DNA of 64,000 bases. It comes from Medicago truncatula. Taxonomy: Eukaryota; Streptophyta; Magnoliopsida; Fabales; Fabaceae. The notes beneath the pieces are model-generated. The model searched no databases, had not been told where the DNA came from, and was given only the letters and a program-made list of their open reading frames with translations. Below, piece after piece: positions 34,301 to 46,124 of this stretch. Every line of letters starts with the position of its first letter. The first letter of the stretch is position 1. Location: the NCBI RefSeq assembly GCF_003473485.1, contig NC_053045.1:38414494-38478493 (forward strand). Reading direction: 5' to 3'. Both the position numbers and the translations under genes were made by a program.

Positions 34301-37300
34301 TTTGGTATCAAGTCAATTTGCAGCATATACGAACTTCAATTTTATTATGAGTTAGATGCTACTCCCTCCGTTTCATAATCAGTGTCACTTTAATGAATGT
34401 CACTTTACATTTTCAATACAACTTTAATTTTTTTCTCCCAACTTTACCCTCAATAAATACTCCAACTTTTCTCTTGCACAATTTTTTAATGCAACTTTAA
34501 GTTTGTCTTTTTCTTGGGCAGTTCAGTAAAAGTGTTATGTCTAATGATTATTTCATTCCATTCCTTAATTTGTGTGCAATTGGCTAAAACCACACTCATT
34601 TTGAAACGGAGGGAGTAGCAGATAAGCAGGATGGAAGTGTCTCAGAACAGATTTTAATAAGTGTATTTCACTTGTAACATAGGTATTCACATGCTGCTAT
34701 TCAGAAGCAGGATGGGACTGTTATATTAGATTCTGGCATTACAGTCAGTTAAAGAATCTATCAGTTGTCTTTCAGAAGGCTAGTTTGGCTACAAAAATAA
34801 ATAAAAAAATAAAAAATCTATCAGCTGTTGATCTAGCTGACTGCTAGCGCTATAAATATGTGATTTATACTCTATTCAAATTGGTTATAATGATATTCAG
34901 ATAACATAACAGAATACACATATGACCTATTTCCCGCACAGATTTCTCTCATTTTCTGTTTCCTTCACTTTCGGTAATTTTCTTAACAAATTTAACAATT
35001 GACGAACTGTGCAACCTTTAGGAAACTGATAGACGATCCCTATCATAAACACGAATGAGCAGAAAATACAAGTAGAGTCAAATGCTAAAATTATTCACCT
35101 CGGTATGATTCCAGATTTTGCATAGTTTCGTAGTCAAGAGCCAGTATTGAAGATAACCCCTTCTTTGATGCAGCTAATTCCATGAGTTCCAGACGTTCAT
35201 CTTCAATAAGGTCCATTGCATCTTTGACCATTCTGCGGGCAACAGCTCTCTCGCTGGCAGCTTTAATCCTAGCTGCCTCTTTCACCCTCTGTAGTTCCTC
35301 CTTCTGTCTCAGCTTCTCAATCTACAAGAACCAATAACATAAGCATCCCTTATTTTCACACGACAGATCAGAGTGATTGGTAATTTGGAAGAACAATCTT
35401 ACATACTCTGATTGACTCCTTCTGCAAAAACTTCTCTCGCTGCTCCTGCTCACGCCTCTGTTCTCTAAGGAATCTCTCCTCCTCTCGCTGTCTTTCACGC
35501 AATAACCTTTCCTCTTCCTTCTGCCTTTCACGATCATGCCTCTCCATCTCTTTTTTTATCTGTTCCTCTCTCTTTATGTATGGAAAACAACATTAGCAAT
35601 AGCATAAATATAATAATCAAGGAGGAAAAAAATAAATAGAGAACAACTCTGACCAGCACCTTTTGCCTTAGAATTTCCTGTTTTACAAGCTCTTTTCTAA
35701 TTCTTTTCTCTTGCACTTCGAGTTCTCGTTGCATTCTAGCCTCTTCATTCTGAAAATAAGCCAAGCATGAACAACCACTCTGTAGTGATAAAGCATGTTG
35801 GGATTCTGTGATGCACATACCTTTCGCTTCCTTTGAAACCTTGAAAACTCCTCCTCATGAATAACCCTACTATCAAATGGCACTAGACCGCCGTCCTTAG
35901 GGGTTACTTGGTGAGCCCTCATTTGAGTCTCAAGAGTTACATCGACAAATGGGTTCATTCTTGGAACATCATCATTTCCTCCTGAAGCAGAAGGCATAAG
36001 ATGATTCGACCTACCTTGGTGAGACTGAGACAAAAGATTTAGATCAGGTATCTTCTGACCTTGGACTCCATACACATTATGTGCAGATTCGTTCCCATTA
36101 AGGAAATATGCCCCACTAGATAATGAAGTCCTAGAATGTGGAACACCACCAAGAGAGCTAAAGTGGATAGCTGTAGTAACTCTCTCGGATATCTCATTTT
36201 TAACAGTTGGCTGCTCTGGAATAAATTGATATTCATGGAGAATCTTTGAAACGCCCTAGAAATTGAACTTCTTTAGCCGAGAGATAAAGATGCATAAAAA
36301 ATATATTTGTTCAACCATGATAAAGTATGTAACTAGAAAGAAGGAAGAGAATAACGACCAAAGATACAGATATAATATAATGTTTAAATATTAATGATAT
36401 AGTTGAAATGAAAAACTTACAAAGCAGTTCTATTTTACTCAAAAGATTTCTTTAAAGTAGTGGTATATTATTCAGCAGATTTCTGTAAAACTAAGCAATG
36501 GTAGGAGAGAAAGAAAGAAAAATAAACAGAACAAAAAATCTAACCTTATCCAGACTTTCATAAACTTTTGCCTCGACAGACAATTCAGGTTGTCTGCATT
36601 GCCCCACTGCCACTGCCTCTGGGATTATATAATTGCAAAAGATTCAATTGCATTAGTACTTAAATTAAAGCCATGCCAACTGCAACATGTTATGCAAACT
36701 TCATTCATGCATAACATTGACAAGCATATGTTTTATGATATCTTTCCAAAATCACTTTATAAGGGAAAATCTGCTGTGCTTTTTAAAGATAAGCTATTCT
36801 GCTAGAAATTTGTTTTACTTTTTCATTATAATAAGATATAAGATGATATTTCGAGGAAAAATAACTGTTTAAACAGATATATCATAAGAACACTTTTATT
36901 TTTGTAAAAGTTTATCAAACACATTTTAAATCTTTCAAGAGCTCAAAAGAGATTATTTATTGGCATCAATAATGAGATTCTATATAAAAAAATATTAATT
37001 GGTCTCATGCACAATTTGATAAAAGTATTTTCTAAGCACTCTTCCTTTCCATGATCACTTTTAAAACGTCAAGACATCAAAAGTGACCAGTGGCCTTAAA
37101 AATCATATTTTCAATACCAAAGGGAGAAATGGCACTACATATAGTTATAGCAAAAAGATATGCAAAGATCAGTTTTAAGAGGGAGATAAAGATACAAAAG
37201 CTTAGAGATAAAATACTATTTTCCTCATTTAGTATTAAATGTGCCAAAATTAAAGTAGATTATTACCAAATCAAATCCATATGAAGACTGGCTCATTCAA

Positions 37301-39248
37301 TATTTTAAAGGAATTTGTTAAAAATTATTTATATGACAAGTGCATCCAAAACAAGCACTCATACACACACATTTGAGGTATTGGTATGATATTCACTTAG
37401 GGTGCGAGGGGTCCCAAGTTCCCAAGTTCATAGTGAATAGTGCGCTATAGCGGCGTAGCGGCAAGAAAACACTATGGTAATGGTAGTAGCGGAGCAGTTC
37501 AGGTTAGTGGCTGCTCCAGCTGCTACAGCGGTTAGCGTGAAACGGGGCGGGTATCGGATTCTTATCTACTATTGTATTTTAACAGGAAAATCCCAAATTG
37601 ACCCTAATTTTAAAACTGTTTTAAGGACACTCTGGGGATTTCGGATTAACCCTAACAATTTCCCTCTTCTCACACGCATTTGCCAACTCTTTCTCTATTC
37701 TCACTGCCATCGCAAAACCCTAACATCCTTTCTCTCTTCTCACTGCATCGGCCGCCGCCCAGGTTATCGTTGCTGCTGCTGATTGATGCCGCCGCCACCG
37801 TCTTCTTCTGTTCAGGTTCAGTTCCTATTCCATCTATCTTCCTCTGTTTCTCTAATCCTTTTCTCTTTTTACTTCCACTGTTCTCTGTTTTACACTCTTG
37901 TATTTTTATTTTCTTCTCTGTTCTTTTATGTTCCATCTCTCTAAAAGTTCAAAAACTATAATAAAGCCAGAAAACAGTTAAAAATGGGTAGTCGGTGCAC
38001 TAAAGCTCCATCATAAGCACGGTCCGGGAAGGAGTCCCCCCATTTGGTGTATTGTATGCAGCCTTACCCGTGTTTACACAAGAGGCTGTTTCCATGACTT
38101 GAACACGTGACCTTTCAGTCACGTGACAACAACTTTTACAGTTGCGCCAAGTCTCCCCCTTAAGGCAAGAAAACAGTTATAAATATAAAATTAAATTAAA
38201 GTAGAAAACTAAGCAATTAAGTACATGGGAAAAGCAAATGCCAAGAGGTTTTGGACACGGTGAATACCAAAAAGTGCAGGAATTTTTACAGTCATTACTC
38301 CGATACATATCAAGTACCTTAATTCACATGTATCTATGTTTTAGTGTTCTGATTTAGACTTGTGTTTTTCATATGTGAATGTTTCATGAGTTTTGAGTCA
38401 TTTGTTTAATTTTATATAGCGGCCATCCCGCTATACGCTATCATGATATCCCACTTTTGGGGTTGTCCGCTCCGCGCCGCTATCCGGGATTGACTACTTC
38501 AATTCTCAGTATGCCTCGTTTGAGCTGTAATTTTGATTTTGGAAATATTTTCTTCTTCAAAAAACAATGAGCACTTGTACAAATTCTAAAATAATCGATA
38601 TCATTGTTGTGTTTATGACAAATACACTCTTAATGGCCACAGAATAAGTTGATACCTCTTATTCATTGGGGGAACAACTTTTAATAAAAACCGCAGGATT
38701 AAATTCAAAGATCGGATAAATCCCTCAAAGTCAAAAGGCTCAAGAACTTTGCCTCTTTTCTCCTACCGTCCAACCTCAGTTCCTCCTCCCTCCAATAATG
38801 GTGCAGCCTTGTTCATCTAATGAAAGTAAGCAACTAAATTGCTGTTATACAAGCCAAACAAAAAATATAACTGCAAGTAGGTAGGTTGGTAACAATCACA
38901 TCATTCTTAAAAAGAAGATGAAGGAGGCATCAAAATTGATTTGTTTAGTGCGTCAAACTCTTAGTTTCTACAACCCAACAATTACAAACACCTTTATCTC
39001 GATCCATTACCCAAAAGCAGTATGCACCCTAGTTTGATTTTTCGCAACTGGCCGACTGCAATACAATATCAGATTTCCAACTCTGCATAAAACCCCAAAT
39101 TCTCTGCGACTGCGATTTCATATTCTTAGTCTCTCGAAAAAGAAGGGATTAATTTGAATTGGTCCCCATTTAATTCTGATAATTATTGAAAGTTCTTTTT
39201 CTCACGATAGCATATGTTCTCTCTCTCTCTCTACACACACACACACAC

Positions 39249-39286
<38 letters not shown>

Positions 39287-40321
39287 GACTTTTAGTCCTT
39301 ATAACATACAACAATTTTGGCTTTGAAAACTTGATTTCAATCATCTCGTTGTATTGGCATTAATATTTGTCCATATTCGAATAAATCCTCGTAGTATGCA
39401 TACTATATTAATTTCAGACCCTAGGCTAGAATGTGAACTAAAATTAACAAGGATGCATATTATAGGTACACAAATCAAAAGAAAATTGCCTAAGTTTAAT
39501 GGATTAGAATTGACAAAAAAAAGCTCCAGGAATTTTTCTGAGCGACTAAACCAGAAAATATGTATATAATACTAATAGGGACCAAAATGCTATTTATTTT
39601 TGCAATCAGAAAACCAAGATTACCTAATGGTGCACCAAATGCACCCAGCGGCACAGAATCAAATTCCATCCCAAGAATAGGTCCATCATCTCTTAACGAC
39701 TCCCCCAACTGACTTTCCACGAATGCAATAGCTTGCAACTCATGTAACGTCTGATGGGGTTCATGAGAACTACTGCTATCCATTTCAGACAATGCAGCTC
39801 CCATCCTACGAAAGCCCATCACCTCATGCAGCGGCACAACTCCCAGCAAGTCCATACCACCAATTGGCCGCAAGTCAGAAACGAAATCAGAAACATTCCT
39901 AACATCAGTAACTTCTATCTTCACAACACCATCCCTCATTGGAACCGAACTCGGCCCAGCCGGTGCCACAGCCTTTCGATCCTTCTGTCTCCGGTGACAG
40001 AACCACATCTGCAATTGACGATCAGACAAACCCAACTTCACAGCTAACTCACCCCTCGTTGCCTCAGAAGGGTAAGTCTCCACTGAACAACCAAAAATAC
40101 AAAAAACCCATCACACAAAAGCTCATATTTCAGCACAAAATCATACTACAAACCATAACCCAAAACAATGCACACATAAAAAAAATGAAATTTTTTCACT
40201 TACTAGCATAAGTTTTTTCAAGAATCTCCAACTGTGAAGGAGTCTTCTTTTTGCGCTTCACTCTGTTCTCTTCCTCCAATGGTTTGTTCTTGTTCTCATG
40301 TCCTTCTGAACAAGCTTCCAT
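25322..40321 (-). CDS. RLT: RLT (RINGLET) homeobox-DDT protein, ISWI partner, 18 exons
   Basis: Nuclear subunit of plant ISWI remodellers; Arabidopsis RLT1/RLT2 bind CHR11/CHR17 and restrain the vegetative-to-floral transition (family knowledge). Eighteen exons splice in frame to 1759 aa (RLTs are about 1700): 40321-40204, 40082-39624, 36606-36545, 36255-35821, 35749-35660, 35571-35407, 35321-35099, 33588-33488, 32959-32873, 32386-32234, 32138-31986, 31191-30982, 30898-30221, 30109-29552, 28886-28251, 27525-27421, 26650-26387, 26104-25322. Homeodomain about 22-78, split by intron 1, with LGLSDRQLQMWFCHRRQKDR. A charged coiled coil lies at 350-500. The DDT domain (about 524-600) has PPKSVQLKRAFSIQPWSDSD. 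A HARE-HTH domain (685-755) and WHIM motifs (VEERLHALVAL; LPLGLDRRRNRYWQF) follow. A four-cysteine CDLC...CPLC knuckle is in exon 15. The C-terminus is acidic. Residues around splice junctions are predictions. Confidence 0.95.
29224..29372 (+). mobile_element. Au-like SINE lacking its B box, in RLT intron 14
   Basis: The head GGGGCCACAAGGTGTAAAGG, the block TCTTGCAAATGCAAGGTGAG continuing GCTGACCACAATAGA, then GGGTCCAAACCTTCC and an end GCAGGAGCATTGCAGCACC follow the order of Au-type plant SINEs as I remember them. The segment that should hold the B box, between TGTGGAATTAG and TCTTGC, appears deleted. Old and diverged. Confidence 0.55.
32589..32830. repeat. Dispersed repeat in RLT intron 9
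   Basis: The text TTGGGTTGGGCCTAACTCAA followed by the hairpin CCTTACGAAAACGGCTTGTAAGG, then a GGCCATATATCTAGGCAATG block and a purine-rich GC-richer tail, resembles a repeat I have seen in many legume loci. Its class (LTR piece or DNA element) is not resolved. No coding frame. Confidence 0.4.
34362..34615. mobile_element. Stowaway MITE in RLT intron 7
   Basis: A 254-bp element bounded by TA (34360-34361 and 34616-34617), with terminal inverted repeats CTCCCTCCGTTTCA and the exact inverse TGAAACGGAGGGAG less one end base. This is the classic Stowaway (Tc1/mariner-derived) signature. Non-coding. Confidence 0.9.
37431..38496. mobile_element. 1.07-kb inverted-repeat element with a gene-like insert, in RLT intron 2
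   Basis: Left end TAGTGAATAGTGCGCTATAG continuing CGGCGTAGCGG; right end inverted TAGTCAATCCCGGATAGCGG continuing CGCGGAGCGG. The inner part at about 37600-37850 is much more GC- and CT-rich than its surroundings, looks like a 5' leader (CGCAAAACCCTAACATCC), and is followed by GCCGCCGCC-type text, suggesting a captured gene piece or the leader of a lost transposase. No clear target duplication, so the superfamily is open. A SINE has inserted into it at 37981-38167. Confidence 0.5.
37981..38167 (-). mobile_element. Au-family SINE with 12-bp target duplication
   Basis: The minus strand reads AAGGGGGAGACTTGGCGCAA (A box), GGTCACGTGTTCAAGTC (B box), GAAACAGCCTCTTG, GGTAAGGCTGCATACAATA, CTTCCCGGACC and TTTAGTGCACCGACTACCC, ending in TTTT. 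This is the Au SINE plan known from many flowering plants. Identical AGAAAACAGTTA copies flank it (37969-37980 and 38168-38179), a textbook target-site duplication. Fairly well preserved; nested in the 37431-38496 element. Confidence 0.9.
39218..39283. repeat. (CT)n(AC)n(AT)n compound microsatellite in RLT intron 2
   Basis: A CT tract, then about nine AC units, a GG interruption and about seventeen AT units. Likely length-polymorphic; no other role visible. Confidence 0.9.
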
Positions 40322-42329
40322 TGGTGAAGATAAAGTGATAAACCCTAAACCCTAAGAAATTGAACCCAGTAACGAAAATCCAGACTAGAAGCAACCCAGT
40401 AACGAAAATCACAAGAAGAAGTTGAAAAATGAAGATGGGTATTCTGAATTGTTGATAAAAATCATAGCTTGAAGTGTGAATTTGGAGTTTCTCTCTCTAA
40501 AATTTGAGCTTGAGCAACCCTAACTATTACCCTCTCTCTCTCTCTAACTTTCTGTGAGAGTGATTAAGATGTGTGGTTGGTTAGATTTTGGGGAATGGGA
40601 AAAACAAAAATAATAAATAGTTTTGATTAAGGAGGAAAAAAAGATGAAGTAGAAGAATAATGCAAGAAGAATAGTGATAATAGTAATAGAAAAAGGTGTT
40701 TGTATAATTTGTGATTAATGAGAGAGAAACTACGAAGAAAATCTCCAATTACTTCCATAGAGTAGTTGTTGTTTTTTTCGAAAAAGAAATTGTAATGTAA
40801 TATATGAAGTGAAGAAAAGGGAATATAATAAATTGTGATGTAGGTGTGGCTTTTGTTGAAATGAAATGAAATGTGCAAGTTGGTTAGAGGGTTGAATTGT
40901 GAATGTGTGTGATATTTGATTTGATTTCAATGCGTATAATAAACTTTTTTTCATTTCAATTGGTAAGGTTTGGAGAATTGCATTTTTGATGATATCATGA
41001 TTTGATCTTACATTACATTGCATTCGTTAGTTCATGGTAGGACAGACAGACAATGCCAGTTTCCCTTCAGGACTCATCTTCCGTACGTACTATGCCCACT
41101 TCCCCCCACCCCGCGCGTGTACTTTATGCCTTATTATGCCTATGGTACTTAAAAATGAAAAACCACACTCACATGTATACGTATAAGAGTCCCCGTTTGA
41201 ATTTTGATGTCAGATTTTGATATTTCTATTAGTTGAGTTAAAATTCGTGGATGTTAATTGATTAATTTTTTTAGTATGCATTCAATTTTTTAATCACATT
41301 ATTAAAATTATAATCAATCTCACTCATGTGTGATTAAAGAATGAGTCTTGCTAACAAGTGGTTGTATGAAGGTTTTTAAGGATAAATTAAGTATTTGGTC
41401 TCAACAAATATGACGAGTTTGGATTTTTTTAAGTAACAAGTTTGGATTTTGATTCTTGTAAAGAGTTTGAAATATACCCTTGCAAAATATTGTTTTTTAG
41501 AAAACAACTTTTGATTATTTTTTTGCTAATATGACACTTGAGCACACGTGGAATGACAACCGAAAAAAATGTAGATCATTACATTGCATTTATCCTCAAT
41601 AATCTTAATGAGATATTGAGTGACTGTATGATCTCCAGCACCTAATGAGTGTCTATTTAGGAATTTATGGGTTTAATTAGCTTTTAGTGTTATATTTAGT
41701 GTTTTTGAACTAGTAATGCTCATTTTGGTTGATTTGTGGAACAAGTTAAGGATTTGTTACAGCGATGCAGGAAGATAAAGCGTTGGAAAAGGAGTGTGGC
41801 ATGCAGCGCTTGGAAGAATGTCTGGAGATGCATCATCTAGACTGCGCAGTACTGTAGTACAAATCTAAGAATTCTTGGGTCTCTCGCCTGCCTTTGCTTA
41901 AGGGCTAAAAAGAATATGATGTGCCAAGAGGATAAGACATGGACATCTTATGGAAGAAATGACCAAAGGGTACAACTTGTCATGGTTGGGCTTGTATTTT
42001 AAAAGGACAACCATATGTTAGTGTCAAGGGTACAAATTTTACTAGATAGAATTGAGCGGCCAAGTTCCAGCTAGGGTTAGCAACCGCTAGAGTTCTCACT
42101 CCATCTCATCTTCCTCATAGATGAGCATGAGTGCTAGTTCTTAGTGAATTAGATTTAGGATTACTTTGGTGATGCTCAAGCTCGCATCTTTCCTATGTTG
42201 ATGGTAATATGTTCATAACTCTTATTTATCTAGCGAAGCTAGATCCCCCAATTTTGTGTAAAGTTGTAGCTCCAACAAAATCAGCTCATATGAGGACCAA
42301 TCAGACAAGATGGCATACAACAAACAATT
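40322..42329. other. RLT upstream region and repeat-rich intergenic DNA
   Basis: Directly upstream of the RLT start are leader-like sequences with a CT tract at about 40528-40546 (GA-rich on the RLT strand). Beyond 41600 the text changes to repeat-like DNA leading into the gypsy gag remnant; it may be that element's leader or LTR, but no clean LTR boundaries or primer-binding site were found. Confidence 0.4.
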
Positions 42330-42975
42330 GAAATGGAAAATGACAATAATATGTTCATCATAGAGTATGAGATGTTTGATCCAAACACGCTTACAACTAG
42401 CATAATAATGATAAATATCACTACTGCTCAGTTTGAGTTTAAGCCTATGATGTTTCAGATGCTTCAAACTATTTGTCAATTTTCAGGAGCAGTCACTGAT
42501 GATCCTCGTATGCGCTTGAAACAATTCACAAAAGTGGCAAAAAATTCAAAATCCTAGAAGTAGAAGACGGTGCTTTCAAACTCAAGTTGTTCCCCATATT
42601 CTCTTAACGGTGGAGCCAAATCATGGTTAAACTCTTCATAGCCTAACTCGGATGCCACTTAGAGAGAAGTTGAAAAGTTCTCGGTGAATTATTTTCCAAT
42701 GGTCCTTGATGCAAAAAAGAGGAACGACATAACATTTTTTAAACAAACAAACGAAGAAACTCTTTTTGAAGCTTGAGAAAGGTTTAAAGAATTATTGAGA
42801 AGGTGCAATCATCATGGGATACCTGAGTGTATTCGAATGAAAACCTTTTACAACAGACATGCACCTTTAACAAGATTAATGTTAGATGCCTTGTGAGGAG
42901 GAGCATTATTGAGAAAGTCCCATCAAGAGTGTTATGATCTAGATAGGCTTTTAAAAATGCTAAGTCATGCTTTAA
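42330..42975 (+). pseudogene. Ty3/gypsy retrotransposon gag remnant, multiply broken
   Basis: Plus-strand frames together follow the order of the retrotransposon gag domain: FEFKPMMFQMLQTICQFSG, DDPRMRLKQF, then after a frameshift LKLFP, VNYFP, EETLFEA, ERFKELLRRCNHHGIPE, TFYN and GGALLRKSHQECYDL. Several stops (for example directly after LFEA) and shifts show it is dead. No protease, reverse transcriptase or integrase is beside it. Gag proteins form the particle that packages element RNA. Confidence 0.7.
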
Positions 42976-43661
42976 GAAATGACATATGACGGGTAATAGG
43001 ACATAATCGTGCCTTAAATGTTAAATTAAGCTTGACCTATTTAAATTAAATTGTAGCATGATCCAACCTACTCTCATCATTATATATGGTACTTATTTGG
43101 ATTCCTTTTAGAAAAGATAAAATTGGTTATTTAGAATATAATTTTATTTTAATAAGTTTTTAAGTTTCTCAATTAAACTTTATGCTGTCTTTAGAATTAA
43201 AACCTTGTAGAATCGTAGTTTTTACATTCATTGTTACAATGGTTCAACTTTTACATAAATATATTTTAATTTACGAGACATTAGCTTAGTGGCGAGAGTT
43301 TGACTTTCTCACATTCTATGGTTCAAGTTTCACTTATACGGTTGTAAAAGACTAATTAATCTTGTTGTTATATAATAATTTGCGTTCCCCCATTTTTTTC
43401 TTAAAACATAAATCGATTTATCTTAAACTCATTTTTAACTAAAAACAATTTTTGTTTATAAAAAAATGAAAAGTAATTTCTATCATTATAACATACACAC
43501 CAACTTATTTTTGAACTGAAAATATCTTTTTGCTAAAGTATAGCAAAGCCATTCTTTTCCATAGTAATATAAAGGCAATCTCTATAACCCGAACATAAAA
43601 AAAATAGTGCTTGTATGTGAAAAAAAGTAATAAGAACCCACATATATTGTCATTTTACAAA
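42976..43661. other. AT-rich spacer between gag remnant and DMP gene
   Basis: No open frame of note and no recognisable repeat boundary. It contains the presumed 3' untranslated region of the minus-strand DMP gene just before 43662. Confidence 0.5.
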
Positions 43662-44279
43662 TTAATTACGTGAGAGAGGGAAGCCAATCCCATGTCTTTG
43701 TGTAGGAAATAAAAGAAACAAAACACTACACAAAATTCCAATTCCAATTGGCAATGCTACCAAAAGCTCCTTAGCCTCTTCAGAAGGTTTTGGAGCCAAG
43801 CATGAAACCACACTTTGATCAAACATTGCAATTGCACCAAAAACCAATATAGACCCACATGCATGGAACAAATCAATAAACCTTAACTTATATTTAACCC
43901 CCTCTTCAGCTGGAATCCTAATTCGTCCATCCATTATCCAAATACCATTCAATGTAGCAACACCATATCTAACTTTTCCTCTTTCATCCCTAAAACTATC
44001 AGTGAATGATAGAAGAAAACATGAGAGGCTACAAAATGTTAAGAAAATCATTGTCATTATTTTGCTTGTTTGTGTATGACAATTGCCTCTGTGTGTCAAG
44101 GCTGGTGATAGAGTTTGGAATATTAGAACGGTTCCTGTTGGAAGAAGATTGGCCAAATATGCAGTGCCTTTGAATGCTTTTCTTATTGTCTTTTGTGTTG
44201 TTGTTTTGGGAATTTTTTGTGGCGAGTTTTCCAAAAGGGGTTGTTCTTGTTGTTGTTGGGTATCCACATGCACATCCAT
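43662..44279 (-). CDS. DMP (DUF679) four-span membrane protein, intronless
   Basis: A 205-aa single-exon gene with a full DUF679 domain. A polar N-terminus rich in Q and T (1-35) precedes four hydrophobic spans: about 40-62, 74-95, 136-153 and 173-192. The family signatures are visible: LANLLPTGTVLIFQTLSP at the first span, NC after it, CFLLSFTDSFRD, KVRYGVAT, YKLRFIDLFHACGSILVF and the end LFLLFPTQRHGIGFP. DMP proteins sit in the tonoplast, ER or plasma membrane and are linked to membrane remodelling during senescence and cell death; the DMP8/9 branch acts in sperm at fertilisation (family knowledge). By N-terminus and loop this copy looks nearer the DMP3-6 group than DMP8/9, but no tree was made. 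Most plant DMP genes lack introns, as here. Confidence 0.93.
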   Translation of the reverse strand: MDVHVDTQQQQEQPLLENSPQKIPKTTTQKTIRKAFKGTAYLANLLPTGTVLIFQTLSPALTHRGNCHTQTSKIMTMIFLTFCSLSCFLLSFTDSFRDERGKVRYGVATLNGIWIMDGRIRIPAEEGVKYKLRFIDLFHACGSILVFGAIAMFDQSVVSCLAPKPSEEAKELLVALPIGIGILCSVLFLLFPTQRHGIGFPLSRN

Positions 44280-46100
44280 GAAAAAAAATTAATATTTAAT
44301 TTTGTTAAATCTATGTTTTCGGATTCTTGACAATTTTATGTTTTGGTGATTGGCACATGTATCAATTGATGTTATAAACAAGAAAGTGGAAACAATATAT
44401 ATATAAGTGCCAAATAGAAAATGTAGGTTGGATTCAATTTTGTTTTTGTACCCTGGTTCTTTACTATATGCTATCTTTGTCATTTTACATTTGTTACTTC
44501 ATCCAATTTAGTAAATTAAGACATATATGTAACTGATATGAAACTAGTTTGTTGTTAGCTTATGACAAAAAATAGGTTACAAACATATAATAATGAATAA
44601 AATAGGGAAAACTGTTACATTGTTAGAATGTTATTTGTTTTTTTTTTTAGTTATTTTCTTTTATTAGACATGAATAATAACAAATTCACGTTAATGATGT
44701 TAGAGGCATTTGTCACCACTTCAATCTTAATTTTATTATCAGCTCTTAAATAATTTTATATTTTTTCCATCAAAATATTAAGTGACGTCTCCATAAACAA
44801 CTATTTTTTTTTATAATAAAGATTGTTGTTGGTGTCATTACAAAAATAAGAATTTAGATTATATTTATTTTATATTGTTGGTTTCATTGAAATAGATAAT
44901 CATGGTTAATTTGATTTGTTATAATTTGAAAGCAAAAAATATTTATATTTTTACTTTTAACCAAAAATAAAATTTCATAAAAAAACACCGTTGATGATTT
45001 TGAAATGTTAATGCAATAAGAAGAGCGGAAAGACAGACACGTGAATGTCCGTCTTTTTGCAAGTAGTTATAACATTTACCTAATTAATTAATTCATAAAA
45101 CCTGTCTTGCCCATATAGACAAATCAATCGTATCTGGTGAACTAAATAAACCCCAAGTGTACGACATATTAAAGTTGATCCTTATTATAGACAATTTAAT
45201 TTCTAGTATCCTCTTATATAATCTTTTGGCACAAGATCAAGTTTGCTTTTGCCACATGGCTACATATATAGTATACTTACATTACAACCATTGACAACAT
45301 TGAGGGTTAAGACTGTCTAAGTCACCATAAGACTTGAGATAGATTTAGAGAAAAGGGATTTCTTGGTATGCATAAAAAGTCTACATGAAGCAAAATGGAA
45401 TTATGGTTGGCTGAAAAATGTTCACTTCAATTTTAATTTCTTCTTATATAGTTTTCTAGTAGTATTTATATATTTTCTTTATCTACACTCCAAGGTGACA
45501 TTGGACCTAAACTCTTACTCTTACATTAGGTTGTCCCAATCCCACTCAACTTTCTACATCCATTTTTTAATTTCATTATTTCCAATTTTAAACTTGATTT
45601 ATTCAATAAATTCATTCTTTAGAGATACCTTTAGTAAGAGTAAAAGGGACAAAATCACAATTTTCAACAAAAAAGAACAAAACCATGCATTTATTCTTGT
45701 ACAAGTTTTTTATATACAAAGCAGAACTAAACTTGAGATCAAAGCAATCACATTTTTTTATTCTCATTTTTCCAGTACAACCAACCCAATATCTTATTTT
45801 ATAATCTCATTCTCTATTTAGATTTTTAGGTACTCATGCACCAAAAAAGTGAAGGAGAATTTAATTCCTTCCCACACTTCAACAAGTAGTTGCATGAGGG
45901 GAGCATTATTCATCTTTATAGAAAAGACAAGTTTTCCTTTTCTCTATCATCACTTTTATTAATTATTACTACTTTTGTTTAAATCCCTCTCTTAACTCAA
46001 CCGTTCTCTCTGTCCCTTCTCTTTTAGTTTCTGTTCGATTTGTTTTATATAGCAATAGCAAAAGAAGAAGAAACAAAGAAAAGATATCTCTATAAATGGA
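44280..46100. other. Divergent intergenic region between DMP (-) and NAC (+)
   Basis: Holds the promoters of both genes and the dispersed repeat at 44838-45066. An open frame at 45363-45821 is AT-driven and lacks an ATG start. Sequence before 46100 is CT-rich leader-like DNA with AAAGAAGAAG stretches. No other gene found. Confidence 0.5.
44838..45066 (-). repeat. Dispersed repeat, copy B (pairs with 3499-3718)
   Basis: The reverse complement carries, in the same order as copy A, a hairpin GACGGACATTCACGTGTCTGTC, TTATTGCATTAA, AAAATATAAATATT, ATAACAAATCAAA and ACCAACAATATAAA. Non-coding. Lying 0.6 kb upstream of the DMP start, it may be part of that promoter region. Confidence 0.6.
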
Positions 46101-46124
46101 ATGATTGAGGAAAAAAGGAAATGA
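46101..46124 (+). promoter_or_regulatory. Seven-codon uORF overlapping the NAC start codon
   Basis: ATG at 46101 encodes MIEEKRK and stops at TGA 46122-46124; the main NAC ATG is at 46121, so stop and start overlap as ATGA. Another ATG at 46096 reads one codon (GAA) and stops. If both lie in the mRNA, ribosomes must leak past or reinitiate to make the NAC protein. Inferred from sequence only. Confidence 0.45.

Noticed and set aside
37680-37961. 93-codon proline/serine/leucine-rich frame in RLT intron 2
   Set aside because: Lies inside an inverted-repeat element in CT-rich leader-like DNA; no domain, and the start is not ATG-supported by context.
45363-45821. 152-codon open frame on the plus strand
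   Set aside because: It begins at a non-ATG codon, is dominated by F, Y, S and I as expected of T-rich DNA, and shows no domain or splice context.
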